From Sulfuriferula plumbiphila (GTDB lineage Bacteria; Pseudomonadota; Gammaproteobacteria; Burkholderiales; Sulfuriferulaceae), in assembly GCF_009938015.1 (NCBI RefSeq), contig NZ_AP021884.1:3288585-3352584 (forward strand): DNA of 64,000 nt, given 5' to 3'. This document shows, one piece after another, positions 1-8,547 of the stretch (its first letter is position 1; each line of letters opens with the position of its first letter). The notes under the pieces are model-generated. The model made no database searches. It had not been told where the DNA came from and was given only the letters and a program-made list of their open reading frames with translations. The position numbers and the translations under genes were made by a program.

Positions 1-666
1 AAAACCGATCATGCGACGCATCTGGTCATCGGTGTAACCGGCGCTGCCATGAATGCCAAGCGGGATACCGACAGCCTGGTTGATTTTCGACAGTCGGGTA
101 AAGTTATACTTGCTGCTGCCGCCAGAATTGATCCGGCTGACGGACACCGCCAGGCACCCTACTCCGGTGCGATCAACGTAATATTTGGCTTCCAGCGGCG
201 TGGTCGCGCCATTCCCCGAGGCATCGGCTTGATCGTCTTCCAGCCCGGTTTCGATCAGCCCCACCTGACCGACCACCAGCACCCCGAGCGGCGCAGCCAG
301 CGCGACCACTTTTTGCGTCAACGCCACGTTGTCAGGTAATAGCTGCGAGGACGCATTGAACACGATGCCGCAGCAACCCATGTCAATCGCGGCTTCTGCG
401 CTGGCAGGGTCACTCTCCACTTCGACTTGAAAGGTCACGGGGATGGTGGCACGATGCCCCATTTCGGTCACTGCACGTGCCAGCGATTCGATGTTGTCGG
501 TACCGGGGTACGACTTGGAAATGCTCAGGATGATGGGCGCACGCATCTTCTCGGCGGCGGCGACCACGCCTTCCAGGATATTCCAGCTGACCACGCCAAA
601 TGCACCCACCGCGTAACCGTGTCGGTAGGCATGACCGAGCATGTCCTGCATATCAACGAGTGGCAT
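1..666 (-). CDS. Class II fructose-bisphosphate aldolase-like protein, active site degenerate, 3' end beyond window
   Basis: The open frame begins at the ATG ending at 666, 9 bases after the sulP stop, and runs off the window edge, so only the first 222 residues are visible. The fold is recognisable as a class II (metal-dependent) ketose-bisphosphate aldolase: an N-terminal YAVGAFGVVSWNILEGV, a VALTQKVVALAAPLGV helix and a late IHGSAG loop align with the family in order. The position of the family's H-L-D-H catalytic and zinc segment here reads FQVEVE (near residue 80). The V-E-A-E-L-G glutamate is replaced by VVGQVG, and the N-V-H-G-type segment by SRINS. Only the HGSAG histidine is kept. 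Known aldolases could not work without these residues, so I infer a non-catalytic or repurposed paralogue. It is last visible in the carboxysome operon; a Calvin-cycle aldolase (CbbA) would be expected in such a place. Confidence 0.8.
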   Translation of the reverse strand, partial: MPLVDMQDMLGHAYRHGYAVGAFGVVSWNILEGVVAAAEKMRAPIILSISKSYPGTDNIESLARAVTEMGHRATIPVTFQVEVESDPASAEAAIDMGCCGIVFNASSQLLPDNVALTQKVVALAAPLGVLVVGQVGLIETGLEDDQADASGNGATTPLEAKYYVDRTGVGCLAVSVSRINSGGSSKYNFTRLSKINQAVGIPLGIHGSAGYTDDQMRRMIGF

Positions 667-675
667 GAGGTGCTT

Positions 676-1563
676 TCATTTTTCCGGTTGAATCGGGTGC
701 GCATCGACATGCACGCCAGACGCGTAGCGCGCCTGCAATGCCTGAAACGCGATGTCGCGGCTCTTGAACACATTGTCTTCGCCCAGCAAGTGCTGCAAGC
801 CGGCGCTGTCGAACTTCTCCCGCACCGGCTGCTTCAGGCTGCTGAACGCCAGCTTCACGCCTGCATCGTGCATGTATTTTGCGATTTCGCGTATTTTTTC
901 CTCGCCCGAGGCATCGATGTTGTGGATGCCATTGCCGATCACCAGTATAGTTTTTGCCTGCGGAAAATCGGCGTGGGCACGCAATATCACATCCTCGAAG
1001 TGCGCCGCATTGAGGAAATCCAGCGAACCATCGTAGCGCACTGTCACAAAATGCGGACTGACCGGCGGCAGGGCATGCGCCTTCATGTCGGCGAGGCTGC
1101 CATCCGGCATCTGTCCCAGCAAGACGGCACGCGGCTTCATACGTCGCACCAGGAATATGATAATCGTCAGCGCCACGCCGGCCAACACGCCATTGGCGAT
1201 GGACGGCGCCATGGCCAGGGTCGCAACAAACGTGAACACCCCCGTCACCGCGCCCATGCGATCGACCTTCCACGCCATCAACAGCGGACGGATTTTGATC
1301 AGGTCGAACACCGACAGCATGACAATCACCGTCAGTACTGCCAGGGGCAGATGGTACAGATAGGGCGTAAAGAACAGAAGCACCAGCGCCACCACCAGCG
1401 CGCTGATGACGGCAAACAGCCCGGTACGCGCACCAGTACGCGCTGCCACCGCAGAACGCGAGAACGAGCCGCTGACCACGAACGACTGAAAGAACGAGCC
1501 AACGATGTTTGCCAGACCCTGCCCGATCAGTTCGCGGCTGGGGTTGATGCGCTCACGCGTCAT
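676..1563 (-). CDS. SulP family anion transporter, C-terminal part with STAS domain (frameshifted)
   Basis: This frame is the second half of a SulP (SLC26-type) permease. It starts in the conserved segment NPSRELIGQGLANIVGSFFQ, continues through the last membrane helices (about residues 40-135) and ends in a cytoplasmic STAS domain (about 165-290, with FLNAAHFEDVI and VIGNGIHNIDASGEE). Its ATG overlaps the stop of the N-terminal frame by four bases, which could suggest translational coupling. However, about seven conserved residues just upstream (ASISKAISA) are readable in the same frame before the ATG, so the two frames look like one gene broken by a shift near 1588-1592. SulP transporters next to carboxysome genes are associated with bicarbonate uptake. 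The substrate here is inferred from context. Confidence 0.82.
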   Translation of the reverse strand: MTRERINPSRELIGQGLANIVGSFFQSFVVSGSFSRSAVAARTGARTGLFAVISALVVALVLLFFTPYLYHLPLAVLTVIVMLSVFDLIKIRPLLMAWKVDRMGAVTGVFTFVATLAMAPSIANGVLAGVALTIIIFLVRRMKPRAVLLGQMPDGSLADMKAHALPPVSPHFVTVRYDGSLDFLNAAHFEDVILRAHADFPQAKTILVIGNGIHNIDASGEEKIREIAKYMHDAGVKLAFSSLKQPVREKFDSAGLQHLLGEDNVFKSRDIAFQALQARYASGVHVDAHPIQPEK

Positions 1564-2786
1564 GGCTGAAATCGCCTTGGAAATCGACGCGCCTCAAGAA
1601 AACCGATCAACGCCATCACCAATGCACCAGGCAGCAGGGGCAGCAGTAAATCGCCCTGCAACCTGGGTATCGAAAATGACGGCAAGCCGAGCGGAATGTT
1701 ACCGACCACGCGACCACTGCCGCTGAAGCTGACCTGGCCGTCCTTGACCTTGCCAAAGCGCCATTCTGCGCCTTCGCCCTCGGCTGCGGGCCGGTAGCTA
1801 ACCTGCCCGTCGGGCTGCGCTTCGCGTACAAACTGGAACGCATGGAGCTGCACTCTGCGCTGATTGTTTTCTGCCTTGAGCCGGGCTATTTTACGACGCG
1901 CCAGTTCGGCCTGGGCATGCAGCCCTGCCCGCCTCTCCATGGCATCGGGTGAACCCATGTCGAATTCACGCAGCCGATGGTTGATATCGGAAAGCTGGCT
2001 GGTCGAAACCTGCAGCTGACGTTCTGTCTGGGCATACGCATCAATGTTGGAACGCGCCGCGGCTGTCGTCACGGCTGACAAGGGCACAGTCTGGTTACGC
2101 TCAAAACCGATTGCCCAGCTCACCAGTGTGGTCAACACCACCGCCACCAGAATACCGGGGATTTTCGGCATATAACGGCGCAAGCCGAGCATGATGGCGG
2201 CTGTTGCAAAGGCAAATCCCAGCGTTGACAGGTGCGCATGCTGCACCTGCGCCACCACCCGCCATAAATCTGCCATGAACACATCGCTGCGCAGGAACGG
2301 CACGTTCAGCACCTCGGCAAGCAAGGACAGTCCGATAATCAGCGCGGCGGCATTGGTGAAGCCGACCACGACCGGGCTGGATAGCAGGTTGACCAGCGCC
2401 CCCAGACGCAGCATCCCCAGCGCCAGACGCAACACACCGACCATCAATGCCAGCATGATGGACAGCTCGATGAATTTGTCGCTGCCAGGCGAAGCGAATG
2501 GAATGATGATCACCGCCGAGATCAGCGCCAGCATGACCACCGGCCCGGTGTGCAGCTGATTCGACGAACCCCACATCGAGGCCACCACCACTGGCAACAG
2601 TGACGCATACAGGCCGTATACCACAGGCAGGCCTGCAAGCTGGGCATAGGCCATGCTTTGCGGCACCAGCATCAACGCGACAGTGATGCCGGCTACCAGA
2701 TCCGCGCGCGGTTTTTCACCGCTGAGCGGGAACCAGCGCAAAAACGGAAACAGCGTGGCCGCAAGGGTCTTCATAGTGCGGGTCAT
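1560..2786 (-). CDS. SulP family anion transporter, N-terminal part with coiled-coil insertion (frameshifted)
   Basis: Residues 1-230 give the first SulP transmembrane bundle, with the family segments VPQSMAYAQLAGLPVVYGLYAS and GFTNAAALIIGLS. Between the helix ending in SWAIGF (about 228) and the conserved VGNIPLGLPSF motif (about 360) sits an insertion of roughly 100 to 130 residues. It is rich in E, R, Q and A with heptad-like spacing (QLSDINHRLREFD, LARRKIARLKAENNQRR), a probable coiled coil absent from ordinary SulP proteins. The frame leaves the family after GFLEA, where a two-base CG excess at about 1588-1592 shifts reading to a stop. Start overlaps the cbbO stop (ATGA), so it is co-translated with cbbO. 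Whether the shift is real or a sequencing error cannot be told here. Confidence 0.82.
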   Translation of the reverse strand: MTRTMKTLAATLFPFLRWFPLSGEKPRADLVAGITVALMLVPQSMAYAQLAGLPVVYGLYASLLPVVVASMWGSSNQLHTGPVVMLALISAVIIIPFASPGSDKFIELSIMLALMVGVLRLALGMLRLGALVNLLSSPVVVGFTNAAALIIGLSLLAEVLNVPFLRSDVFMADLWRVVAQVQHAHLSTLGFAFATAAIMLGLRRYMPKIPGILVAVVLTTLVSWAIGFERNQTVPLSAVTTAAARSNIDAYAQTERQLQVSTSQLSDINHRLREFDMGSPDAMERRAGLHAQAELARRKIARLKAENNQRRVQLHAFQFVREAQPDGQVSYRPAAEGEGAEWRFGKVKDGQVSFSGSGRVVGNIPLGLPSFSIPRLQGDLLLPLLPGALVMALIGFLEARRFPRRFQP

Positions 2787-5137
2787 CGGGTCAATCCCAT
2801 ATAGAGCAGCGGCAGTTTTTCCGGCAGGCGTTCGACGTGATCGACCACCATGTAATTGCGCGCACCAAAAATGCGCGACACATACTCGTCGGCGCGCGGA
2901 TCCAGGCTCAGGCAGTAGGTCGCGATGCCGTTACGCGTCAGCTCCTCCACCGCTTTCTTGGCGTCAAATCGCAGGTATTGCGGATCGCGCACGTCATTGT
3001 CGGCCGGCTCGCCGTCGGTAATCACCAGCAGCAGTTTTTTGTTGCTGGGCTGCCGTTTGAGCAGCGAGCCGGCATGCCGCATCGCCGCACCCATGCGCGT
3101 GGATAATTGCCCACTCATGCCCGCCAGACGGGACTTTGCCTTGTCGTTGAAAGACTCGTCGAAATCCTTGAAACGAAAATACTCCACGTCATGGCGGCCA
3201 TTGGAATCAAAACCATGAATCGCAAAGGGATCGCCGATTTTGTCCAGCGCATCGGCCAGCAGCACGGTCGCTTCACGCGCCAGCTGCAGCACCGTGCTGT
3301 CAGAACCCAGCACGCTGTCATTCGTGGATTCGGACAAATCTATCAGCAGCAGCACGGACAAATCGCGCACCTTGCGCACGTTACGCATCATGATGCGCGG
3401 GTCGGGCTGCTCGCCCATGCGCATCTCGATCATGGCGCGCACCGCAGCGTTCAGGTCGATCTCGTCGCCATCCTCCTGCTTGCGCAGGCGCTGCACCCCC
3501 TGCGGCTGCATTGCCTCGATCAGGTACTTGAGGCGCGCGACCAGCGGCTTGTGCTTGACGACAATCTCGTCGATCAGCTCGACCTCGCCGGTTTTCGGGC
3601 GCTTCTCCAGCACCGTGCACCAGTCCGGCCGATCCAGCTGCATCTGATAATCCCATTCGGCATAGTGGTAGGGATCCGGCGGCGGTTCGCGGCCTTCCTG
3701 CTGGTTGATGCTGGTGCTTTCCTCGTCGCGAAAGAATTCGCTGCTCAGCACCCAGATCTCGTTGGCATCGTCGCCGGCGCCTGGCACGTCCAGCGTATTG
3801 ATCATTTCCATCACGCTGACATATTTGCGCAACTGCTGGGTGGTCACACCGGCCACCACCTGACCGGCTTCGAGTATGTCTTCGAACTCCCACATGTAGC
3901 GGTTGTCGTCACGGTAAACGATGTCGATCACGTCATTGGTATGGCTGTAATTTGCGCCTGACGCGAGCAGCGCATCGGCCAGCTCGATACCCACCTCACG
4001 CACCCACACGGTGGGCTCGGATTCAGTACAGCGGACGCGGAATAAACGGCACCCCAGCGCGACCCAGGCGTGCATATCCTGGTAGGTATCATCCAGCAGC
4101 GCGCGCGCCAGCCGTGCCATCAATGCGACTGCACCGTCGCCCGACTGCGGCGTCGCGGTATGCAGTGGCAGCCAGGTTTGCCGAAGGCCAGGAAATTTTG
4201 CCAGTGCCAGCGCTTCTACGCGCGCATCCTCGATCAAGCCCATCAGCACCTTTTGCAAACTGCTCAGGCCGGTACTGTCAAACTGCCGTACGGTGTAGAC
4301 CTGATGGCATGCAGCATGCGCCGCGCTGGCTCGGTACAGGGCAATGCCGGCAACCCGTTCCGCCTCGTCAGCGGCCGGATCCGGCACAAAATCATCGTAG
4401 GCGTCGGGCAAGTGGATGATGTAGCCATCGATATAGGGACGGTAACCCTCGCGCTGCTCGAAATCGCCGCTGGTGGGCCGCAGAAAGAAGTCGCGCCCCC
4501 ACAAGGCGCGCAGGTACATTCCGATGCGACGCTGCACGTCGATAAACAGGGTGCCCTTGCGTTCCCGCTGCAACACGCCGATGGATTCCGGGCTGTCCAG
4601 ACTGAAATATTTCAGCTGTCCGTCAAAATTGGTTTTGTGCGCCTGCGCGCCCCACAGCGCCCAGCGCCGCAAGCCGCCCAGGGTAAGCTGGCCCAGCAAC
4701 GTGCCGAGGTGATCCAGCATCGGGCGCACGCCGCGCGGCGCTTGGGCCAGCAATGTGTCGAGCAGGTGCAGATAGCCGCGAAACAGCTCGGGATCGCCCA
4801 ACCGCGCGGCGGCCACCGGACTGGTCGAAAAAATCGACGTGATCACCGCGGCGCTGGTCTTGGAATACATCTTGATTGCGGCGGCCAGCAGATCACCGAC
4901 GGCATCTTCGCCCAGCTCGCGCGCCACGGCGGGCGCGCTCTGTATGAACGACACCACCAGATCAGTGCCGCGCCCCAAGGATTTGAGCCCGGTTGCGCCT
5001 TGCAGATAATAGCGTTCCAGTCCACGCGGGCTGAATACGCGCGCGGCTTCCCCCCAGGAGGCACGCAGCACTTCGCCTGCATGCTCTCCGAGCTCGTCCA
5101 GAATGTCTTGATACTTTTCGAGTTCGAGCGCCATCAT
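2783..5137 (-). CDS. cbbO: CbbO, von Willebrand A subunit of the RuBisCO activase (carboxysome operon copy)
   Basis: CbbO partners the AAA+ motor CbbQ to remove inhibitory sugar phosphates from form I RuBisCO. At 784 residues it has the normal length. The long N-terminal region is family specific. The C-terminal von Willebrand factor A domain (about 593-780) shows the metal-ion-dependent adhesion motif DLSES at 600-604 and a later ITDGEPAD strand. The domain resembles NorD and BchD-type proteins, but the adjacent cbbQ and RuBisCO genes settle the identity. It follows cbbQ by about 120 bases and overlaps sulP by four. A second, clearly divergent copy lies at 28,493-30,850, so each RuBisCO operon has its own CbbO. 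Start is the first of two consecutive ATGs, behind GGAG. Confidence 0.95.
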   Translation of the reverse strand: MMALELEKYQDILDELGEHAGEVLRASWGEAARVFSPRGLERYYLQGATGLKSLGRGTDLVVSFIQSAPAVARELGEDAVGDLLAAAIKMYSKTSAAVITSIFSTSPVAAARLGDPELFRGYLHLLDTLLAQAPRGVRPMLDHLGTLLGQLTLGGLRRWALWGAQAHKTNFDGQLKYFSLDSPESIGVLQRERKGTLFIDVQRRIGMYLRALWGRDFFLRPTSGDFEQREGYRPYIDGYIIHLPDAYDDFVPDPAADEAERVAGIALYRASAAHAACHQVYTVRQFDSTGLSSLQKVLMGLIEDARVEALALAKFPGLRQTWLPLHTATPQSGDGAVALMARLARALLDDTYQDMHAWVALGCRLFRVRCTESEPTVWVREVGIELADALLASGANYSHTNDVIDIVYRDDNRYMWEFEDILEAGQVVAGVTTQQLRKYVSVMEMINTLDVPGAGDDANEIWVLSSEFFRDEESTSINQQEGREPPPDPYHYAEWDYQMQLDRPDWCTVLEKRPKTGEVELIDEIVVKHKPLVARLKYLIEAMQPQGVQRLRKQEDGDEIDLNAAVRAMIEMRMGEQPDPRIMMRNVRKVRDLSVLLLIDLSESTNDSVLGSDSTVLQLAREATVLLADALDKIGDPFAIHGFDSNGRHDVEYFRFKDFDESFNDKAKSRLAGMSGQLSTRMGAAMRHAGSLLKRQPSNKKLLLVITDGEPADNDVRDPQYLRFDAKKAVEELTRNGIATYCLSLDPRADEYVSRIFGARNYMVVDHVERLPEKLPLLYMGLTR

Positions 5138-5258
5138 GCTGCTCCGGCAAATTATCGGGAATGACTCTGGCGCAAGCCTCAGGCCGACGCCAAGTCGGGC
5201 GTAGACGGGTTAGCGGGACGGAGTGGGTCGGACTGCCTGCACCGCGCCCGGCAACGTC

Positions 5259-6062
5259 TCAGAAGAACGTGCTCACCGCTGCATCGAGTGCATCGCGCAT
5301 GTCCGGATCATCGGTGATCGGCCGCACCAGCGCCATGCGGCACGCGGCGGTCGGCTCCACGCCCCTGGCGATCAGGCTGCCGGCGTAGATCAGCATGCGC
5401 GTGGAGATGCCTTCGTCGAGACCATGGCCTTTCAGGTTGCGCGCGCGCTCGGCGATCGATACCAGTTTGCCTGCCACGTCGGCACTGACGCCGGTTTCGT
5501 GGGCGACGATTTCGGTTTCGATGTCATGCGCCGGGTAGTTGAAGTCGAGTGCGCCGAAACGCTGCTTGGTGGACTGCTTCAGATCCTTCATCAGGCTCTG
5601 GTAGCCGGGGTTGTAGGAGATCACCAGCTGGAAGTCGGGGTGCGCATGGATCAGTTCGCCTTTTTTCTCCAGCGGCAGCACGCGCCGGTTGTCGGTCAGC
5701 GGATGGATCACCACGGTGGTGTCCTGGCGCGCTTCGACGACTTCGTCGAGGTAGCAGATCGCGCCGTGACGCGCAGCGATGGCCAGGGGGCCGTCCTGCC
5801 AGCGGGTGCCGCTGGCGTCGAGCAGGAAGCGGCCGACCAGGTCGGAGGCGGTCATGTCTTCGTTGCACGCCACGGTGATCAGCGGCTTGTTGAGTTTCCA
5901 CGCCATGTATTCGACGAAGCGGGTCTTGCCGCAGCCGGTGGGGCCTTTCAGCATCATCGGCATGCGCACCGAGTAGGCCGCTTCATACAGCGCAACTTCG
6001 TCGGACACGCCGCGGTAATAGGGTTCTTTTTCAATGCGGTACTGCGCGATCAGGTCACTCAT
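5259..6062 (-). CDS. cbbQ: CbbQ, AAA+ ATPase of the RuBisCO activase (carboxysome operon copy)
   Basis: This 267-residue MoxR-type AAA+ protein forms the hexameric motor of the CbbQO activase. Walker A GPTGCGKT is at residues 40-47 and Walker B ICYLDEV at 102-108. I place the start at MSDLIAQ because GGAG stands seven bases upstream; an ATG four codons earlier would put that GGAG inside the gene. The coding DNA is essentially the same as the second cbbQ at 31,000-31,803: no coding difference was noticed, only one base between ATG and ribosome binding site. The flanking genes of the two copies differ, so the two CbbO proteins are served by an identical ATPase. Confidence 0.96.
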   Translation of the reverse strand: MSDLIAQYRIEKEPYYRGVSDEVALYEAAYSVRMPMMLKGPTGCGKTRFVEYMAWKLNKPLITVACNEDMTASDLVGRFLLDASGTRWQDGPLAIAARHGAICYLDEVVEARQDTTVVIHPLTDNRRVLPLEKKGELIHAHPDFQLVISYNPGYQSLMKDLKQSTKQRFGALDFNYPAHDIETEIVAHETGVSADVAGKLVSIAERARNLKGHGLDEGISTRMLIYAGSLIARGVEPTAACRMALVRPITDDPDMRDALDAAVSTFF

Positions 6063-6072
6063 ATCGAACTCC
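5259..6072. repeat. cbbQ direct repeat, copy 1 (814 bp, partner at 31000-31813)
   Basis: The block matches 31000-31813 at a constant offset of 25,741 bases, in the same orientation. Matching starts at the T next to the cbbQ stop and ends two bases past GGAGTTCGA upstream of the start. I noticed one mismatch (6063 A against 31804 G). Outside these borders the sequences are unrelated except for a weak resemblance of a CAGGATTCACAGGAT-like motif just upstream. The other cbb genes in the two operons are clearly diverged, so this looks like recent gene conversion or local duplication. Confidence 0.9.
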
Positions 6073-6201
6073 ATGCTGCATTACGCAGCTTTGATGAGAC
6101 AGGGTTTACAGGATGTGACAAGCCGGTCAAGCAAGCTGGCGATCCTGAAAAATCATGTAAAGACTGTCGAATCGGTTTTTATTTGGCCGTATGCGGACAA
6201 C

Positions 6202-6408
6202 TCAATCCGGCCACACTCGATCCGGATGCACGAACGGCGGCACGTCGGGCTTGGCGGCCTTGGGCGCGGCAGCGGGCTTGGTTGTTTCCGGCCTAGTTAC
6301 GCGTTTAGGCGCTGCAACGGCTGGCGTCGCTACGGCCTCCTGCGCTTGTTGCGCCTTGATGTCACGCACGCCCTGCGCCAGCCTGGATCCCATCTTTTTC
6401 ACAGACAT
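6202..6408 (-). CDS. mcdB: McdB-type carboxysome positioning protein
   Basis: This 68-residue, proline- and alanine-rich protein follows the ParA-type McdA and overlaps it by 10 bases. The basic N-terminus (VKKMGSRLAQGVRDIKAQQ), the low-complexity APK/TKPAAAPKAAKP middle and the tryptophan near the C-terminus (HPDRVWPD) match what is known of alpha-carboxysome McdB proteins: short, disordered, with a conserved C-terminal tryptophan. McdB links the carboxysome surface to the McdA gradient on the nucleoid. The assignment rests on position and on the end motifs, since so short and disordered a protein cannot be firmly aligned by eye. Confidence 0.82.
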   Translation of the reverse strand: MSVKKMGSRLAQGVRDIKAQQAQEAVATPAVAAPKRVTRPETTKPAAAPKAAKPDVPPFVHPDRVWPD

Positions 6409-7034
6409 AAGACCTCCTCGATGATTGCTTCAATATCCGACACGGCATGCTGACCCCGCTTGCCGACGCCATATACACTCAGTCCTTCCACTGCCGCGCT
6501 GCGATACGCTGCGCGCCGCTGCATGCCGGCAGACAATACCGGCACATCGAATTCAGCCACTGCCTCGCGCATGTCGCGCGACAGCGCATTGCGCGATTCC
6601 AGCTGATTGAGCACCAGGCAGGCGCGCAGATCCGGGTTGTCGCGCTGCGCCTGCTTGACTGCCAGCGCCATATCCACACTCGCCCACAAGTCAATCGGCG
6701 AGGGCAATATCGGTATCAGCGCCAGATGCGCCATGCGCATGATGGCGGCGACCGTCTCGCCTTGCACCGTCGGTGGGCAATCCACCACGACGTAGCGGTG
6801 ACTGCGCGCGAGCTTGCCCAGCACACCCGCCGGATTGCCCCCCAGCTGGGCGACACCCGGCAGACCCGAATTGCCGCCCCCCATGCCGACCCATTGAGTG
6901 ATCGAGCGCTGCGGATCCGCATCCACCAGGTGGGTGCTGCCACGCTGCGCCAAGCCTGCAGCCAGGTTCAGCGCCAGGGTTGTTTTGCCGGTACCGCCCT
7001 TTTGATTGATGACTGCAATGATTCGGTTCGACAT
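6399..7034 (-). CDS. mcdA: McdA, ParA-family ATPase for carboxysome distribution
   Basis: A 211-residue ParA/MinD-family ATPase with the deviant Walker A KGGTGKTT at residues 12-19, the Walker A' HLVDADPQRS and Walker B-like YVVVDCPP. McdA binds DNA non-specifically and is displaced by McdB, spacing carboxysomes along the nucleoid. The start is taken at ATG 7034; a GTG two codons upstream is also possible behind the same GGGGTGG. It lies 61 bases after the acRAF gene and overlaps mcdB, in the usual carboxysome order. Confidence 0.92.
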   Translation of the reverse strand: MSNRIIAVINQKGGTGKTTLALNLAAGLAQRGSTHLVDADPQRSITQWVGMGGGNSGLPGVAQLGGNPAGVLGKLARSHRYVVVDCPPTVQGETVAAIMRMAHLALIPILPSPIDLWASVDMALAVKQAQRDNPDLRACLVLNQLESRNALSRDMREAVAEFDVPVLSAGMQRRAAYRSAAVEGLSVYGVGKRGQHAVSDIEAIIEEVLCL

Positions 7035-7095
7035 GACCACCCCGTCTCGTAATGGCTCAACGTGCGCCGCTGCTGCGCTGTCCCGACCGCCGTTG

Positions 7096-7377
7096 TCAAC
7101 TGCTCCCCAGTTGCGCCGCCAATGCCTTCATTTCATTGATGAAGTTGGAGTTGCGCTGTTGCAACGCCGTTTGCCCATCGCCATCAATACTGATGTTGGC
7201 GTAAGTTTTGCCAAAGCTCACGTCGGGGTAGTAATCCTCGCGCTTGGACAAATCCGCCATCTGGTCGAGAAATCGACGCGTGTCGGCATAGCTGGCAAAA
7301 TCAAACCGCAGATTCAGGCTTGCAATCCGCTCTCCTCCAGGCGCGGCACCCGCCTGCTTAGCCTCGTTTTCGCTCAT
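7096..7377 (-). CDS. Alpha-carboxysome RuBisCO assembly factor (pterin carbinolamine dehydratase-like)
   Basis: A 93-residue protein of the pterin-4a-carbinolamine dehydratase-like family that accompanies cso operons and is known as acRAF, a RuBisCO assembly chaperone. Visible family features are LRFDFASYADTRRFLDQMA and the later DVSFGKTYANISI beta strand. The ATG shares its A with the stop of the bacterioferritin gene (TGATG), so the two are translationally coupled. I see no reason to expect dehydratase activity; the role is taken from the operon position and family knowledge. Confidence 0.88.
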   Translation of the reverse strand: MSENEAKQAGAAPGGERIASLNLRFDFASYADTRRFLDQMADLSKREDYYPDVSFGKTYANISIDGDGQTALQQRNSNFINEMKALAAQLGSS

Positions 7378-7820
7378 CACGCCACCCCCGCCAAATCCAT
7401 CAACATTCGATCCAGTTCGCCCAGGTGGCCCAGTTCATCCTGCAAAATGCCGGCGAACAGGGCCTGCGTCTCGCTGTCGCGAATCCGGGCGCAATACTGT
7501 GCGGCTTCTTCGTACAATCGTATCGCCTCTATTTCCAGCGCACGGTCTATCTGCAACATTTCCGTCACGCTCCGCCCGGGTCGTGCAGGTGGCAACTGCG
7601 TGGCATTGGAAGGCACACCCAACACCAGCATCCTTTCCATCAGGCGTCCCGCATGCACCAGCTCTTCATTCACGTCGTCACGCAGGCGTGCGCTCATTTC
7701 GGACAGGCCCCACAGGCCAGTGAGTTTGGCCTGCATGAGATACTGCTGTACCGCCGCCAGCTCGTGGCTGAGGGCGCGTGACAGATATCCGCTCAATCGT
7801 GGATCGGCATACATCGACAT
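7377..7820 (-). CDS. Bacterioferritin-like protein of the carboxysome operon
   Basis: This 147-residue four-helix protein carries ferritin-type carboxylate helices: SHELAAVQQYLM, NEELVHAGRLMERM, EIEAIRLYEEAAQY and LQDELGHLGELDRM. The ExxH pairs needed for a di-iron centre are therefore present. Bacterioferritin-like genes are regular members of cso operons, though their exact role with the carboxysome is not settled; protection of RuBisCO or carbonic anhydrase from iron or oxygen is often suggested. It starts 24 bases after csoS1B and overlaps the acRAF start by one base. Confidence 0.88.
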   Translation of the reverse strand: MSMYADPRLSGYLSRALSHELAAVQQYLMQAKLTGLWGLSEMSARLRDDVNEELVHAGRLMERMLVLGVPSNATQLPPARPGRSVTEMLQIDRALEIEAIRLYEEAAQYCARIRDSETQALFAGILQDELGHLGELDRMLMDLAGVA

Positions 7821-7844
7821 GGCACTGTGACTCAGGCAATCGCC

Positions 7845-8171
7845 TTAGCTGATATCGCCGTCACGCCCGCCCATGCCGGCATCAGGCGAGCTGGGCAGAA
7901 TGTTTTCGACTTCGCTGTGTACGCGCGCAATGATGTGTGCCGCCACCAGACCGTCACCCACGCGCTCGCATGCATCGGCACCGGCACGCACGGCTGCGTT
8001 CACCGCGCCGGTTTCACCACGCACCAGCACGGTCACGTAGCCGCCGCCAACAAACTGACGGCCCACCAGACGCACTTCCGCTGCCTTGGTCATCGCGTCG
8101 GCCGCTTCAATCGCCGGTACCAGGCCACGGGTTTCAATCATGCCCAGTGCAATTCCGCTTACGTTTGCCAT
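7845..8171 (-). CDS. csoS1B: CsoS1B-type carboxysome shell hexamer protein
   Basis: A single bacterial microcompartment (BMC) domain of about 90 residues ([20 protein letters not shown] through [12 protein letters not shown]) forms hexamers that tile the shell facets. Compared with its two upstream sisters it has a 10- to 11-residue C-terminal extension ([14 protein letters not shown]), the feature that distinguishes CsoS1B from CsoS1A and CsoS1C. It is the third copy in transcription order. The BMC part is almost identical at DNA level to the other two. Confidence 0.93.
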   Translation of the reverse strand: MANVSGIALGMIETRGLVPAIEAADAMTKAAEVRLVGRQFVGGGYVTVLVRGETGAVNAAVRAGADACERVGDGLVAAHIIARVHSEVENILPSSPDAGMGGRDGDIS

Positions 8172-8212
8172 TTCAAAACTCCTTCTCTGTTTCGGTTAAA
8201 TTCGTGTCTGCC

Positions 8213-8506
8213 TTACGCTGCAGGGCTGGGCAGGATGTTTTCGACTTCGTTGTGTACGCGCGCAATGATGTGTGCCGCCACCAGACCGTCACCCACGCGC
8301 TCGCATGCATCGGCACCGGCACGCACGGCTGCGTTCACCGCGCCGGTTTCACCACGCACCAGCACGGTCACGTAGCCGCCGCCAACAAACTGACGGCCCA
8401 CCAGACGCACTTCCGCTGCCTTGGTCATCGCGTCGGCCGCTTCAATCGCCGGTACCAGGCCACGGGTTTCAATCATGCCCAGTGCAATTCCGCTTACGTT
8501 TGCCAT
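8213..8506 (-). CDS. csoS1A: CsoS1A-type carboxysome shell hexamer protein
   Basis: A 97-residue single-BMC-domain shell protein, the middle of three tandem copies. Protein and DNA are identical to csoS1C, including the 41-base spacer and the AAGGAG ribosome binding site. The hexamer facets have a small central pore thought to pass bicarbonate and sugar phosphates. Its symbol is assigned only by gene order (C, A, B), because the A and C proteins are indistinguishable here. Confidence 0.93.
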   Translation of the reverse strand: MANVSGIALGMIETRGLVPAIEAADAMTKAAEVRLVGRQFVGGGYVTVLVRGETGAVNAAVRAGADACERVGDGLVAAHIIARVHNEVENILPSPAA

Positions 8507-8547
8507 TTCAAAACTCCTTCTCTGTTTCGGTTAAATTCGTGTCTGCC

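Noticed and set aside
427-1569. A 380-codon plus-strand frame opposite the sulP and aldolase-like genes
   Set aside because: Composition is rich in His, Arg and Gln and shows no family motif. It is the complement of real SulP and aldolase-like coding sequence.
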